Part shown: piece by piece, positions 1 through 11,718 of the stretch
How positions within the stretch are numbered: the first letter of the stretch is position 1
How the letters are laid out: the number at the start of each line of letters is the position of its first letter
NCBI GenBank assembly: GCA_026874595.1
Contig: CM049319.1
Coordinates: 3,934,601-3,998,600 of the forward strand
Length of the DNA: 64,000 nucleotides
From: Sipunculus nudus
Lineage: Eukaryota; Annelida; Sipuncula; Golfingiida; Sipunculidae
Direction: 5' to 3'
The notes under the pieces: model-generated
Databases searched by the model: none
The model's input: the letters and a program-made list of their open reading frames with translations, nothing else
Told to the model about the DNA's origin: nothing
Made by a program: the position numbers and the translations under genes

Positions 1-836
1 GTAACTATGCGGGTTTGCTGGTCCCCGCAAAGCGTCACCTAGTCTTGTTAAATATTTAAGACCGGTAATGTCAAAAAATGCCACAGGGGGTTAATCCCTG
101 TGTGTGGAGATTTCTCGTTTTGTTTTAACTTCCAAAATAACTAACTCCCACGTAAAACAAAACACATTTAATACAAAATAAAGTTATACAGAGAATGATC
201 GGACAATCCAAACACCTAGAATCGCCCACTTAACACAAACACATGTAAATCTTATCCACAATTAAGTCTGTATCGGCAGCATTTTAAACATTACAAGACC
301 TTCGTGCAGCCTCCATTACTGGCTCACACACGACAAACTTTCTATCGGTATAGTCACATAAAAGAATACAATAGCCAAAATATTCCTTCCCCCGTATCCT
401 AGTACAATGTGTGTTTACTCTAAAGTTACAGCATTAAGCTAACCCGGCAGCACAAACTGCAGCCCAACAAAGTTAAGCCCACGTTTATCTATAAAAAAAA
501 GACCCCCGGTACGGCTCAGCCGTCCTCACCTCAGGATGTTCGCTGCTCGAAGTGAAGCGCATCAGCGCTCGCAACTTGTCGACTAATCGCTAAGCCAATC
601 AGAATCCGAGCTGGCTCCACAGCAAAGGTCAAGTGCGGCCGGTAGAGTTCAAGTGCGGCCGGCCGCACCTGACCTCTGACCCAGCTGACGAAATACATTG
701 AGCTATTTATAGAAAAGCACTACACTACACAACCGGAGCATTAAATAAGTCAAGTTACACCGTCAAGAACAAGGAATAATAAATAGAAAAATACAGGGAA
801 AAATATAGGTTTCACATAAAGGCCAAACTCGTTACA
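1..836 (-). repeat. 3' LTR, essentially complete
   Basis: On the minus strand it begins TGTAACGAG at 836 and ends AGTTAC at position 1. The final A of a TGTAAC...GTTACA inverted pair would lie one base outside the window. A polypurine tract lies immediately upstream of its start. Bases 450-836 are repeated at 1975-2362. The half-element 1-449 is present only here. Confidence 0.75.
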
Positions 837-849
837 TTCCACCCCCCTT
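837..849 (-). other. Polypurine tract
   Basis: Minus-strand AAGGGGGGTGGAA abuts the TGTAAC start of the 3' LTR. This is the expected position and composition of the plus-strand primer of an LTR retroelement, and it fixes the element's orientation. Confidence 0.75.
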
Positions 850-1261
850 ACACTAAGCTCGTCCTCGAGCTGACACTGTGCTCCTCTCGTTAGAACAAAA
901 CACTACCTGAAACCAATTGCAACTTTACAATATAACAAAAATTCCCTGAATAGCATTTACAACAAACTTAAATAGAGAATTACACATATCAACCAAAGAG
1001 AAATTGGCAATTACACATATTTGCAATTGCACAGTAAGAAGACAAGGTCTACAACAAAATTTACTTAAACAAAATTTACATCAACATAACCACACCGTTA
1101 CAGTTATTTACAGAAGAAGATATTTATGCAGCATTCACATATCTCTACATTTACACAATTTTAATGTTAACCCTGAAAATAGCCTGCAAAACATTACATG
1201 CACGACACGTGATTTCACTGAGTTTATTCCTCGGCCTCCTCTATCCTCTTCTCCCGCGCTC

Positions 1262-1981
1262 CTACATCCCAGCAGGGCCTCCATCTTCTTCCATCTTCTT
1301 GGTCCTCTCGTCCTCTGTCGTATGTCCTCCACAGGCCTCCTTCAGCACTTTTCGGAGACACTCATTCTCCTTCTTCAAGTCGTCGTTCTCACGCTCTACC
1401 CTTTTTCTTGCTGACCGTTGTACCTCCACCTGGTTTATCCAACTTTTCGTTTCCGCCTCCTTCAGCACTTTCTTAATCTCCTTTTCTCTCTCCTGAAGAG
1501 AATCAATCTGCCGCCTGACGGTAGCCAGCTCATCGAGGAGACGCTGACGGTCCGTTACAGGGGCGGTGGTAGTGACAGCTGTGGAGGTGGTGGTGACAGT
1601 GAGCCCCTGCACCGATCGCGAGAGCTCCGGTACCCCGAGATACCGAAGAATTTTATACTCGCTGGCTACGTCCTCCTGAGGATCTGCGGCTGGCGGTGTG
1701 ATGCTCTGCGACACATCACTCTCACTGTCTGCTGAGGATGAGTCACTTGGCCCAAAGTCGAGATCCACCGGTAGGCCCGTGTGGGGATTCTTAGGGAACG
1801 CCAGATCCCCAGGATCACAATATTGTGGGTTGGCTTGTCTGATGCGACTCAGGTCAGCGGTCACAAGAGCCCGGCGGTGCTTGTTCCTGGCGTGCCGCCT
1901 AACCATGTCCCCACGGACATTTCTGTACGCACAATCCGGGCAGCAATATTGGACCACATGTTCGATATGGTACTGCACAAA
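1262..1981 (-). pseudogene. C2H2 finger and coiled-coil ORF of the LTR element, 5' truncated
   Basis: An open frame of about 238 codons. Near its N-terminus is one C2H2 zinc finger (Cys13-x2-Cys16-x12-His29-x4-His34). A Ser/Asp-rich and Thr-rich linker follows (about residues 75-140), then a long charged heptad coiled coil (about 143-216) and an acidic tail. There is no ATG before the finger: the first in-frame ATG (1904-1906) falls inside it, and the frame is open only back to a stop at 1982-1984, next to the LTR junction. The 5' end has therefore been lost by deletion, unless the ORF is reached by splicing (an AG lies just upstream at TTTGTGCAG). Where intact, it may be a gag-like or accessory nucleic-acid-binding protein. 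No known retroelement protein was recognised with certainty. Confidence 0.55.
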
Positions 1982-2362
1982 CTACAGCCCAACAAAGTTA
2001 AGCCCACGTCTATCTATAAAAAAAAAGACCCCCGGTACGGCTCAGCCGTCCTCACCTCAGGATGTTCGCTGCTCGAAGTGAAGCGCATCAGCGCTCGCAA
2101 CTTGTCGACTAATCGTTAAGCCAATCAGAATCCGAGCTGGCTCCACAGCAAAGGTAAAGTGCGGCCGGTAGAGTTCAAGTGCGGCCGGCCGCACCTGACC
2201 TCTGACCCAGCTGACGAAATACATTGAGCTATTTATAGAAAAGCACTACACTACACAACCGGAGCATTAAATAAGTCAAGTTACACCGTCAAGAACAAGG
2301 AATAATAAATAGAAAAATACAGGGAAAAATATAGGTTTCACATAAAGGCCAAACTCGTTACA
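1975..2362 (-). repeat. 5' LTR fragment
   Basis: Direct repeat of 450-836 with about 98-99% identity, counted by eye. It starts TGTAACGAG at 2362 on the minus strand and stops abruptly at GTTTGTGC (1975), which is the deletion breakpoint. Confidence 0.8.
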
Positions 2363-2819
2363 CCTATATAGCAAGGGGTTTTCATATATATGGGTCCAAA
2401 GTGGCCGTATTCGAAAATGGCTATATACTGCTCTTGTCAAGAGAAACCTCCGGTGACCAAAAATATCTTTTGGCAATCCAAAGCTTTTATGACTAAATGC
2501 ATAAAGCTTCTGGTATTATTTGACATATAACAAGTACATGTATTAAATGCCGGTTATTATTTTGAATTTTCGAAGTGTTTGCATCACACCTGTGTCTTGG
2601 CGATTGTAAAAATAATCATTATCATGTAGCCCAAATCGTCGCAGAATCTTCGACAGTTGCAAATATGCCATGATAAAATATTTTTTTTTTCATTTTTAAC
2701 CAAATTAGTTAAGCACCGTGACTGGTCTTTTTGTTGTTGAGCTTTAGTTGACGATATTTCTAGAGCTATGTCTGGAGTGTTTTGCATTGAAATGAACACT
2801 TAATCGAGTAAGAATGCAA
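2363..2819. other. Non-coding spacer
   Basis: AT-rich sequence between the LTR element and the MITE. No gene, RNA or repeat structure could be supported here. Confidence 0.5.
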
Positions 2820-2827
2820 ACATTGTA

Positions 2828-3254
2828 GTGGTGTCCGGATTAATCGATTAAATCGATAATTGTTCGTTTTCTTTCGAAAATAAATAAATTGATTGCATTT
2901 TTGCATAATCGATTATAACAATTATGTTAGCACACGCAAAGAATCTAATCCTGCAGTGTGAGAGATATACGAACTAAAAGTACCGAAGCTGGAACAGTGT
3001 CAGAACTGAACCTTGCGCAGCCAACAATCGTCCGACGGCTAGTCGACCTTTGATGCGGTGGACTGATGGTTTCATTATGGATACCGATATACATATCAGA
3101 CTATTTACTGGGGTCAATATTTAAGATACTAGTGCAGAGCAGATTTAAAGGTAATCTAGAAAGTACATAAAAATCATTTAATAATCGATCATCAGTCTTT
3201 TTTTTTATTTTTCAATGATCGATTATGATTTTAAAACCGATTCCTACTACCAAT
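2828..3254. mobile_element. hAT-like MITE, 427 bp, with 8-bp target duplication
   Basis: ACATTGTA occurs immediately outside both ends (2820-2827 and 3255-3262). The left end, GTGGTGTCCGGATTAATCG, pairs imperfectly with the reverse complement of the right end, ATTGGTAGTAGGAATCGG. Several ATCGAT/AATCGATT motifs lie just inside each end. The inside does not code. An 8-bp duplication with subterminal ATCGATT repeats fits a non-autonomous hAT element. Confidence 0.65.
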
Positions 3255-3262
3255 ACATTGTA

Positions 3263-5255
3263 ATTTAAAACAACCTTTAAAATTAAACGTGTTATAATGA
3301 AATTAACGGCAAGCAATGAATTTACCTCATGAAATAAAACCATTTTTAATGTGGCTAGTTTGAAACAGCCTTTGTATGTTGGAGTTTTCATTGTTCCTAC
3401 AATTTAAATTTGAAGTTCTCAGTGTTACGGATCACAAAGCTCGAAACGATACCCTAGTACACGCACATACTCGCGCACACAAACGCAAACACGAACAGAA
3501 GGTTAGGACTAAGCCAAGTACAGAAGCGACCCCTGTCGCGTACAAAACAAACTGGTCTAACACCGGTTGACTTTGCTACAGCCTGCTTGGTTTCTTTTGT
3601 TAATGCATATATTTTCATAATCATTATTACAATTAATAGAAGTAGTTGAAGTAGTATCGTTATAATAAGTAGTATTTGTACATTATTAATATTCGTATTA
3701 CTCGAATGATCTAGAATATTCAAGAAATAACAACCTGCAGTTTTAAAATTTTTATGCTAATATTGTGGAAAATTTCTGTGTTAAAAGTTTGGACTAAAAA
3801 TAAGATATTTTTTAATTATTTTTTACTATTTTCATCTTTTAATCACTAGACGAAATATAAGTAATATTGAAATAATTTTATAATCTATGACAGGTTTACC
3901 TTGTATGACGAAGTATTATAATACAAACTTATATATGTTTATTCTTATAAAACTGAAAAAAATTGTCATGAAATATTAAACCGAATTTCCTTGTCAATTA
4001 AATGATTGAATCACAGCACTAATAATTATTTCATCACTAAATTCAATACTGTTTAATATGCAGGGTATTAATTGGGCCCATTGGGATATAAAAAAAAACA
4101 GAAGTAAAGACAGAGCAATAAGTTTCACTTCATTTAAAACTGACTGAGAAAATTACCACTGCTTGAAGGAAATCATTGGCTTAAAGCCCTTTGTTTAATT
4201 CTTGGCCCTTGTAAACAAATGAGTCGATATGGTTCATTTTCACAATTAATATTATTGAGTCAGCACTTTTGTGATAAAAAATATTAAAATTTCATCGCGT
4301 ACTTTATATCTGAAATAAAATTAAATTTCTAGTATAAAACTAGAAAGCGGTCCAAGACCACAAGTATAATTCCGCCAGAATCTTGAACAAACTATCTAAT
4401 CTTCAAAATCGGTCGTGTTACCGTGAAGTAGTTATAACGGAATTTGGTCTCAACAGACAATCCCTGGTAAGTCGTGTCTGAAAAAAGTTTAAAGGCGTTC
4501 AGTTTTTATTATTAAATATCGTAACGGTGTTAATGTAGTTTTGATTAAATATACTTAAGACCTAAGGTTGTATAGGCACTTGTTTGAAAAAAAAAACAGA
4601 TGAGTGTTTTCCACTCGCACGGACGGGCGGTGCAGGGCATTTAATATCTAAAAACGCCATACATTGCACTCATGTGCATGTCACCATTTTCGTGCAAATT
4701 GAAACAATGCAATTATAATATCAAATTTTAGTTCCGCTCGTAACCGTGTCCGTATCCGGCCCGGTGGTACTAGATATCCATCCCGGTGGTCTTGAATATT
4801 TGTGGCATGTCGTCATTTCCCGACGTTTTCCGAGAAAAGTCGTCGTAATAACGAGGTGATCGTCACGTGGAATTTTTCTCTGATCTACGAGTTAAACAAA
4901 CAGTCCCGATTACCGATAATTCTGGCATGTGAAGAGTACATGTTCTGATTTAATGTCACGTTAACTTTACTGGTTAATTTAGGTTCTATCGTGCCCATGG
5001 ACACTTTGTGAACCTCATGTTTTTTATTACACGAGTCATTATTTCAAGTTGTGAGACAACGGTTATCGATGACTTTGACATTAAAAGATAGTATAAAACT
5101 TATGATCATCCATAAACTTAAATAATAAAGGCGGAGCAGTTTCCGACGTCGCACTTCCGTGATGTAATACAGGAAGGACTCAGCTGATTTTCTTTTCTTC
5201 TATATTGCATGATAGCAGTAAAAAGCATAAGATGTTTGTCCAAATATTCTATGAC
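3263..5255. other. Non-coding, AT-rich
   Basis: No coding region, RNA gene or clear repeat boundary seen. The short open frames here lack domain signatures and have ordinary intergenic composition. Confidence 0.5.
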
Positions 5256-6960
5256 ACATTTGATGTAGCTCCTTAATTCCTGATGGCTTGCCGCGATGGC
5301 CACCAGTTTTTATATGACAAAGGTATCTGAGATGTAAGAAAAGGTACTATTCCAAGCTGATATGTCAACAACTGCTGAGAAATATGCACACATATTATTT
5401 TTGTATATAGGTGGCATCTTATGTAGGGGCAAGCTGTACGAGACGTACAGACATACAAAATGTTATGCAGATAAATCAAATAACTCCTGAATTACTGGCA
5501 CGGATTTACATAACACAAAAATGTGTGTAGGTGGCGCCACCAGTTTTGTGTATGAGAAAGCCATCGAAGATGTATATGGACATGCAAAAATTTCAGGCAG
5601 AAATGGTCAAACCACTATTGAGCTATGAGAACTGATGCATGCAATCTAAAAACAACTGTAGGTGGCACCACTAGTCTTGTATACAACAAAACTACCTTGG
5701 TCATCCAAAATCTTGACCTGTTACTTAATCTGTTTATACATACTTAAAGTCTTAAATTCGGCTACAATGCTTTTTCAAGATGACTTATTTATAAGATGTT
5801 AATTGATATGCAATTGCATATTGCAGCCCTCAGTAAGATATAAGCTTACTTGGCCGCATGACCAACTTAAGCTTTCTATAAACTCTACCAAAATCAATGA
5901 ACCCGATATATTCTTATAAAATTGAGAGAACTCTTCACTATGATCTTTCTTGTTAAATATTTAACAAATCGGCTTCACAGTTAGGCCTACATTTATTTTT
6001 TAGTTTTACAATATACAGTTGTGGCGAAAAGAGACTAAAATTACCTGCCCCCCCCCCCCCCGGTTAAAAACAGGTGGATGCAGGTGGCGCCAATAAGACT
6101 AATTAAAAATATATGTAATGTGACCTGCATAAAATTGAATGAAGCTAAAGGTCCTGACGTTTCTGGGATTTAAATGTTTCTTGGCCAAATGATTAAGTTC
6201 AAATTCCTGTAACCCAGGTAAAATTCACGAACTGGAACCATTTGAACAAGCTTGAAAGATATAATCTCTGCGATCATTGTTTTTTTCTGAAATATTAAAG
6301 TATTTGGCTGCATGATTTCGGAGAAGATGTTTTTTTAAAGGGTTCTAGCTTTCCCCCGTAAAAAGGAAGTGGAGGCAGGTGGAGTCACAGAAAGCTCAAC
6401 CCCACAAGAGTAAATAAGTGGCTGATTTTTGCATAGCATTTGGTGATGCTAGTTCTTGCTGTTCCTGAGATATTATGGGTTAATGTACACAAGACGGATG
6501 CTCCCGTAAATAAAAGGTTAATGCAGATGGCGCCACAACATCTGCTTATAATTTGGTGATGATAGCTCCAGCCGTTTCTAGAAATGTAATTTAAGTATGC
6601 TTATTTGGCCAAATGATTTAAAAGTTCAGCTTCATGTAACTCGGCCTAAAACTCACCGAACTGGAACTATTTGAACAAATTCATGGAATAATTTCCGTGA
6701 AATAATAAACTATTTGGCTTGACAGTTTCAGAAAAGAAGATTTTTAAAGGGTTTCTAGGTTTTCACTGTAAATTACACAAAAATGGAGATGGCGCCAAAA
6801 ATAAGCTCAATCCGATAAAGCTTTACATGTGAGTGATTCTGCCATAAAATTTGGCGCTGCTAGCTCCCACGGTATTTGAGATAGCAGATGTTAACGTTAT
6901 CAACGGCGGACGGACGACGCTGCGCTATCGCATAAGCTCACAAGTTCACTAAAAAGCAAA
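5256..6960. repeat. Composite repeat with GGTGGCGCCACC units (copy 1)
   Basis: Two unit types adjoin. About 5260-5730 holds short units of roughly 125 bp containing AGGTGGCRCCACCAG followed by TTTTGT; one has the exact palindrome at 5530-5541. About 5740-6960 holds longer units with recurrent phrases such as CTCGGCC, GAACCATTTGAACAAACTT and CAGTTTC.GA.AAGAAGA. It ends with GTTAAC, a GACGGACGACG stretch and the terminus CGCATAAGCTCACAAGTTC. The same modules recur at 8690-9540 and 15050-17880. On the minus strand the 6960 end would be the structured 5' end of a Helitron2-like element (inference). Confidence 0.6.
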
Positions 6961-7785
6961 TCTAAAATCCGATTCTCTTGTCATACAAATATTGATATCT
7001 CATTGACAATCAGTTACCTAGTCTGGGTCCAGAGTCAGTATGTAATTTTGTTTCGACAGCCAGGAGCACAGACACCACGTGTACATTCAAAATAACTCGG
7101 TAGTTTGTCTCGGAATGAATGATATAACTATACTGAATCATTCTTGATTTACACGTCAAGTGCCTCAGGCCACGAGCAGAGAATGCACAGGTATTCCTCT
7201 CTTCTCTCCAACGTCAAGTTTGAACAAGCCAGTCAAAAGTGTGCTGACAACTAACGACAGATCTTTACAAGGGATTTAGCGAAACGAGGGGCCATTGACA
7301 AAGAGGGAGGGTTGCTCATGCGGGCCGCAAAGATTGAACTTAAACCCCTAAAAGAACGTTGCGGAGGCTGAAAAAGCAGTTCTTACCCCTTGTACCCCCC
7401 CCCCCCCCCATACACCCCTTAATCGGCTTTTGCTTTACATTTTACTTTTATATTTATATAGTATAGTCCGATATATCGACCATATAAGCATATATGATAA
7501 TGACGAAAGTATAAAAAAATAAAGATTCACATAACCCTATAAATTAAACAAAGGCTATGGAGCCAAACTCTGTACTGTGCAAAAATAGGGTTCTACCTTA
7601 CAGCCTCAGATATAATTTTTTACACCCTTAATTACATGTTTAGAAGATCCACCCTAGATTGAAAAGTAATGTTGGCAGTCTCAATACTCTTGCAAAAGTA
7701 CTTTTAGTATTCCTTTTGTTTTGGAAGGTTGAGTAATTTTTATGACTTTTTAGCTACCTAGTTCTGATCCGTTTTTAATTTACAG
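6961..7785. other. Non-coding spacer
   Basis: No gene seen. It contains a poly-C run (about 7394-7409), and AT-rich sequence leads up to the splice-acceptor-like TTTAATTTACAG at 7785. Confidence 0.5.
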
Positions 7786-8040
7786 CTGCTACTTGCTTGT
7801 ATATATTTTCACAAATATGGTACAATTGATTATCCAGATCATCCAGATCTGCCACCACCAACAGAGATTTGCCGGACCACAGATAAAGGAAAACCTGAAC
7901 CAGTAATGATGTCCAAATCAGCAAAGCCAGACATTAACAAAATCGTGTCCTGTAAATATTGGACATCAAAATGCTTCAAAGGATGTTCCTGCATTCGTGA
8001 TACAGAAACTGTACACTATACAATTATTTTATATTTCTAA
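7786..8040 (+). pseudogene. Fossil terminal exon with Cys-rich tail
   Basis: An open frame of 84 codons begins directly after an acceptor-like TTTTTAATTTACAG and ends in TAA. It has no start ATG of its own. The translation is protein-like: a Pro/Asp-rich patch (YPDHPDLPPPT), then PEPVMMSK, then a cluster of cysteines in the style C-x5-6-KC-x3-CSC. This resembles the C-terminal Cys-rich tails of uncharacterised proteins that occur repetitively in invertebrate genomes (from memory of the family style, not a search). No matching upstream exon with a donor was found, so it is best read as a relic of a mobile or pseudogenised gene. Confidence 0.4.
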
Positions 8041-8689
8041 TTCAACACAAACGTTTTTTGCTCTGCTCAAATATATGTGAATATATATATATATATTACT
8101 GCATGTGAAAAAAGAAAATGCAAGAACAAATTGAAGTAGGTGGCACCACGTATTGAGCTGTAGCATGCAGTATGTCGCAATTTAAAGAAATAATGGATTT
8201 TTCTCGAACTGATCTAGGATGTTTAAAGTTAATCCATGTAACTTCTGTTTGGAAAATGGTTTTTGTGCGAATTTTAATTCAAGGTGGTCCAATTATACTG
8301 GAATGGGCCTGAATGAAATTTTCTGATTCAGTTTTGTGGTCTGATGCATAATATAAAATGACCAGGAATAACTGTAGAATGATTGATATATTTATAATTT
8401 TCAAAATTACTGTTAATTTGTTATTATTTATCTGTTTAATGGTTGTCGTCATTTTCTTTCAAAGGATAAACTAGATCCAAGATCAATATGTTAAGTCAAT
8501 TCAAGGTCAATTCGTGCTACCCATATTAGGAATCTATTCAATTAGGAATGTTAACAAGGCCTACAGGCCTAATGCGAACCTGTGCATTGGGAAATACACC
8601 AGGTATAATGCTTCAATGCTGGACCATTACTTCTCATGTATATGAACAATGCAAGTACTAAACATTTTGAATAAGAAACAATTACACAA
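8041..8689. other. Non-coding spacer
   Basis: AT-rich, with a short (TA)n tract near 8083-8096. No gene supported. Confidence 0.5.
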
Positions 8690-9085
8690 ACATCACTGCT
8701 GAAATTCTGGCATGGGTGCACACAACACAAAAATGATTGTAGCTGGCAACACCAGTCTTGAAAACAACGAAGCTATCAGAGATATATACATATGCCCAAT
8801 TTCAGACTGATATATCAAACCCCTCCTGAGAAATAAGCAGGGACACACACTGTGCAAAAATTATTGCAGGTGGCACCACCAGTTTTGTATAGGACAAAGC
8901 TATTCGATATGTATAAATATGCCCAATATCAGACTGATATATCAAATTCCTCTGTGGAAATAAGGAGGCACATACACTGTGCGAGAGTCATTGTAGGTGG
9001 CGACACCTGTCTTGTGAACGAGAAGGCCATCAAAGACAAATAGACAGGTCAAAATATCAGGCCCATACATCAAACTTACCTTGAG
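8690..9085. repeat. Three tandem ~126-bp units, GGTGGCACCACC type
   Basis: Units near 8700, 8830 and 8955 share CACTGTGC, AGGTGGC.ACACC or AGGTGGCACCACC, an ATATG...GCCCAAT.TCAGACTGATATATCAAA phrase and a following spacer. They match the short units at 5260-5730. Confidence 0.65.
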
Positions 9086-9109
9086 TCTGATGCATGGGGC
9101 TGACCAGGC

Positions 9110-9547
9110 TTAGGTGAGAAAGGCAGTTGCCCCGAGGGAACTGTGACAAATTTGCTGGCTCAGGCTACTGCAATGAGTAAACTCATGACCTGCACCTGGC
9201 TAGAATGAGTGAACTTTTGACCTGTACCTGGCTGCACTGAGTGAACTCTTGACCTGTTTCATAATCTGACACAGTTGGCAGTCTGCAAAAGCTATAAACA
9301 GATCCAGGCTGAACTTTGGTGCCAAATCTGATGCAGTGGGCAGTCTGTCAACGCTATAAATAGAATGCAGCTACTGCACAGAGTGAACTCCTGACCTATA
9401 CCTTGCAGCACTGAGTGAACTCTTGACCTGTTGCCTAATCACATACAGTTGGGTGTCTGCCAAAGCTATAAATAGATACAGACTGACCTTTGGCCTGTTG
9501 CCAAATCTGAAATAGTAGCCACACCATTGCATAAGCTCACAGATAGG
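9110..9547. repeat. Imperfect repeat array, GAGTGAACTCTTGACCTG type
   Basis: The phrase ACTGAGTGAACTCTTGACCTG and its variants occurs at least five times, together with AGCTATAAATAGAT and CCAAATCTGA. The array continues after the 5.4-kb transposon at about 15050-15150, so the transposon inserted into it. Confidence 0.6.
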
Positions 9548-9956
9548 GGGTCGGTCTTTTTACCGAGCGCTACCGAGCGTACCGAGCGCTACCGAGCGCT
9601 AGCGCTCGGTAGGACTTTTTACCGAGCGCTAGCCTGATTTCACGCCTGGCATTGCTCTGACCGCGTGGGGCTACCGAGCGCTTGGACTTTTTACCGAGCG
9701 CTACCCTGGGTGCACTCCCGGCAATGCTCTGACCCATGTGGGGCTACCGAGCGTTAGGGACTTTTTACCGAGCGCTACCCTGGTTGCACTCCGTGCAATG
9801 CTCTGACCCATGTGGGGCTACCGAGCGTTAGGGACTTTTTACCGAGCGCTACATTCGCGCACATGACAAATGTAATTTTAAACCGTTTTCCACGACAAAA
9901 CAAATATGATCTCATTCAATTATTTACATTCTATTTGTTTCCAGACCATGCATATA

Positions 9957-10025
<69 letters not shown>

Positions 10026-10110
10026 ATTAGTGATTCACATGTTATATATGTATTCAATCTAAATCCTGTTAAACTATATTGAATAAGATATAAATAAAAT
10101 CTCTCTATAT
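9548..10110 (+). repeat. Left terminal inverted repeat with ACCGAGCG subrepeats
   Basis: The outer 300 bp is built from TACCGAGCG(CTA) and GGACTTTTTACCGAGCGCTA modules separated by a GGTGCACTCC...GCTCTGACC...TGTGGGG segment. A 74-bp module is duplicated in tandem (9703-9776 and 9777-9850), and a 24-bp perfect palindrome lies at 9589-9612. The inner part is lower-complexity and includes a (TA)n tract (about 9960-10022). Its reverse complement is recognisable at the right end as far in as about 14370. Confidence 0.85.
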
Positions 10111-10618
10111 TGAATAACTGTACTTGTTTATATATTTAATATATTAAATAATCTTGTGGGTCTTTAATTATTACCTTTCCCTGTGATTCAGGGTGTTAAC
10201 AATTGTCTCTGTGTCTCTCTCCTTCCTTTATACATTATTAATGGTCAAATATTATCTCTCTCCCTCTCATATACATATATAAATATATCTTCTAAATATC
10301 ACTAATAATTAATTTATTATTACAGATGGTACCATATAAATGCGAGTTTATCACAATTTTATTTATATGTATAAACATATATTTTATATATATACTGCTT
10401 TAAACCCAGAATATTTATATGTATATCCTTTATTTTACAGAAACTTAAGTGAAAATGGTTTCATGGTTGGGTGAGCAATCATCCGACCTCATCTAGTGTA
10501 CAGACATCGTTGTCGTTAATTGATTAGTTGCTTGACTAACTGTGAAATGTGATTTATCATAATCAAACTGTTTTTACCCCCTCAGTGTTAGCGAACTTAA
10601 TTGACATAACCTGATTAG

Positions 10619-10706
10619 CCTGTCAAACAATGTATGTTGAGGAGTTATAACGACAATTGATCATGATAAAAGTGTCAAACAAAGTGTCAAGGAAATGTCA
10701 AACTGT
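10619..10706 (+). promoter_or_regulatory. Upstream TGTCAA repeats
   Basis: CTGTCAAACAA, GTGTCAAACAA, GTGTCAAGGAA and TGTCAAACTG occur within about 90 bp, ending some 45 bp before the TATA box of the cargo gene. They could be binding sites for a sequence-specific factor. Function is inferred only from repetition and position. Confidence 0.35.
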
Positions 10707-10750
10707 TTTAAGCTTATTAATATCCCAAACTGACACATGCAGCTTACCTG

Positions 10751-10783
10751 TATAAATAGAAGCTTGAAGAACTTGTATTCATT
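10751..10783 (+). promoter_or_regulatory. TATA-box core promoter of cargo gene
   Basis: TATAAATA at 10751-10758 is followed at the usual distance (about 27 bp) by an initiator-like TTCATTC near 10777-10783. The predicted start codon lies about 75 bp further on, giving a short leader. Confidence 0.55.
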
Positions 10784-10856
10784 CGACTGTTCATCTTTAA
10801 CCAGACAAGTATTGCTCTCGGATAAGGTTACACCTACTTTGCTACACATATGCAGA

Positions 10857-11715
10857 ATGGAGATAACCTGGACAAGGAAGTAAGTATTTTTCTTATATAT
10901 TTGAAAATATTGTAATAACTAATAAATATACATGCCTGACTTACAATTTCATGTTCACATCTTTAATACTTATACTGATCATTAATTTTTTCTCCGTCTT
11001 TTATTACAGCATGCCAACAATGATTGGATCGAGTATCGTTCGCGATCTGCCTTTGACCTACACAAAGCTCCAAGCTTACGGCGGAGCCACCGTTGAAACT
11101 AAAACCAGGAAGATCGAGATGCATCAGATAACGGTGTCACATCCTGTGATCGGTAAGCACCATAATCGTTATTTATCATAAGTAATTTCATAGTAGGCGT
11201 TGGTGATTACAATCGCTTGAAAACTTGCATAAATTACATTAAGTGCTTAGACGCTATGTTTATGATTAGACACTCAGATTTTAGAAATGATTTAATTTTA
11301 ATTATCGGCAATTGTAAACAAATGTAAAAATCATTTTACAATATTTTGTTTTACCGTTTCAGGTCTCATGATTGGGGGCAACAATCTGAGCAATGGCGAA
11401 GAACCTCGCACAGTTATTAAGAAGATTCACCGATTGATCCAACTAATCAGAAGCATGAACCCCCTGTGCAGGATAGTGCTACCAGCCCTTCCACCTCGCC
11501 AACGCATACAGAGCATATCCCTCTTCAATTGGCATCTGGCCAGTGTAGCCATGGACACTCCTAACACCAGATACCTTGAGAGAACGCACACCATGTTTCT
11601 GGGCCAAGACAGAACTCCATTAAGAGAACTGTACCTGGTAGAAAAGAAATGGGACATGCTTCACCTCACCAAATCCAGTAAGAAGAGGATGGCGGCTGCA
11701 TCGAAACAGTCCTGA
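10857..11715 (+). CDS. SGNH/GDSL-type hydrolase domain (transposon cargo)
   Basis: Exons are 10857-10879 (donor GTAAGT), 11010-11152 (acceptor TTATTACAG, donor GTAAGC) and 11363 onward (acceptor CCGTTTCAG), all joined in frame. The product shows the SGNH hydrolase blocks in order: block I Gly-Ser-Ser at residues 14-16 (Ser nucleophile; the usual motif is GDS), block II YGGATV (31-36), block III IGGNN (59-63, Asn oxyanion residue) and block V Asp153-x2-His156 in WDMLHLT. It would be a Ser esterase or lipase-like enzyme of unknown substrate, about 160 residues and compact for the family. The ATG at 10857 is chosen because it enters the SGNH frame across the intron; an overlapping ATG at 10850 does not. 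Unspliced, the frame stops at 11715. Splicing from 11677 to 11719 would instead fuse it to the NADAR domain below. Confidence 0.7.
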
Positions 11716-11718
11716 CAG
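11678..11718 (+). other. Possible 41-nt mini-intron between SGNH and NADAR
   Basis: It begins GTAAGA and ends TGACAG. Its length (41, not a multiple of three) is exactly what is needed to move from the SGNH frame to the NADAR frame, and it contains the in-frame stop at 11713-11715. It is short for an animal intron and has little pyrimidine tract, so confidence is limited. Confidence 0.4.

Larger units (their letters stand above)
1..2362 (-). mobile_element. Internally deleted LTR retrotransposon
   Basis: Read on the minus strand, this is a 5' LTR fragment (2362-1975), an internal region (1974-837), a polypurine tract and a 3' LTR (836 to the window edge). The two LTR copies share about 385 bp with roughly five differences, so the insertion is young. 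The 5' LTR breaks off at position 1975, where the 3' LTR carries on for another 450 bp. The primer-binding site and upstream gag must therefore have been removed, and the internal ORF is now joined directly to LTR sequence. No reverse transcriptase, integrase or protease is present. The 5-bp candidate target duplication CCTAT at 2363-2367 cannot be confirmed because the other flank is outside the window. TGTAAC ends suggest a Ty3/gypsy-type element; that family call is inference. Confidence 0.8.
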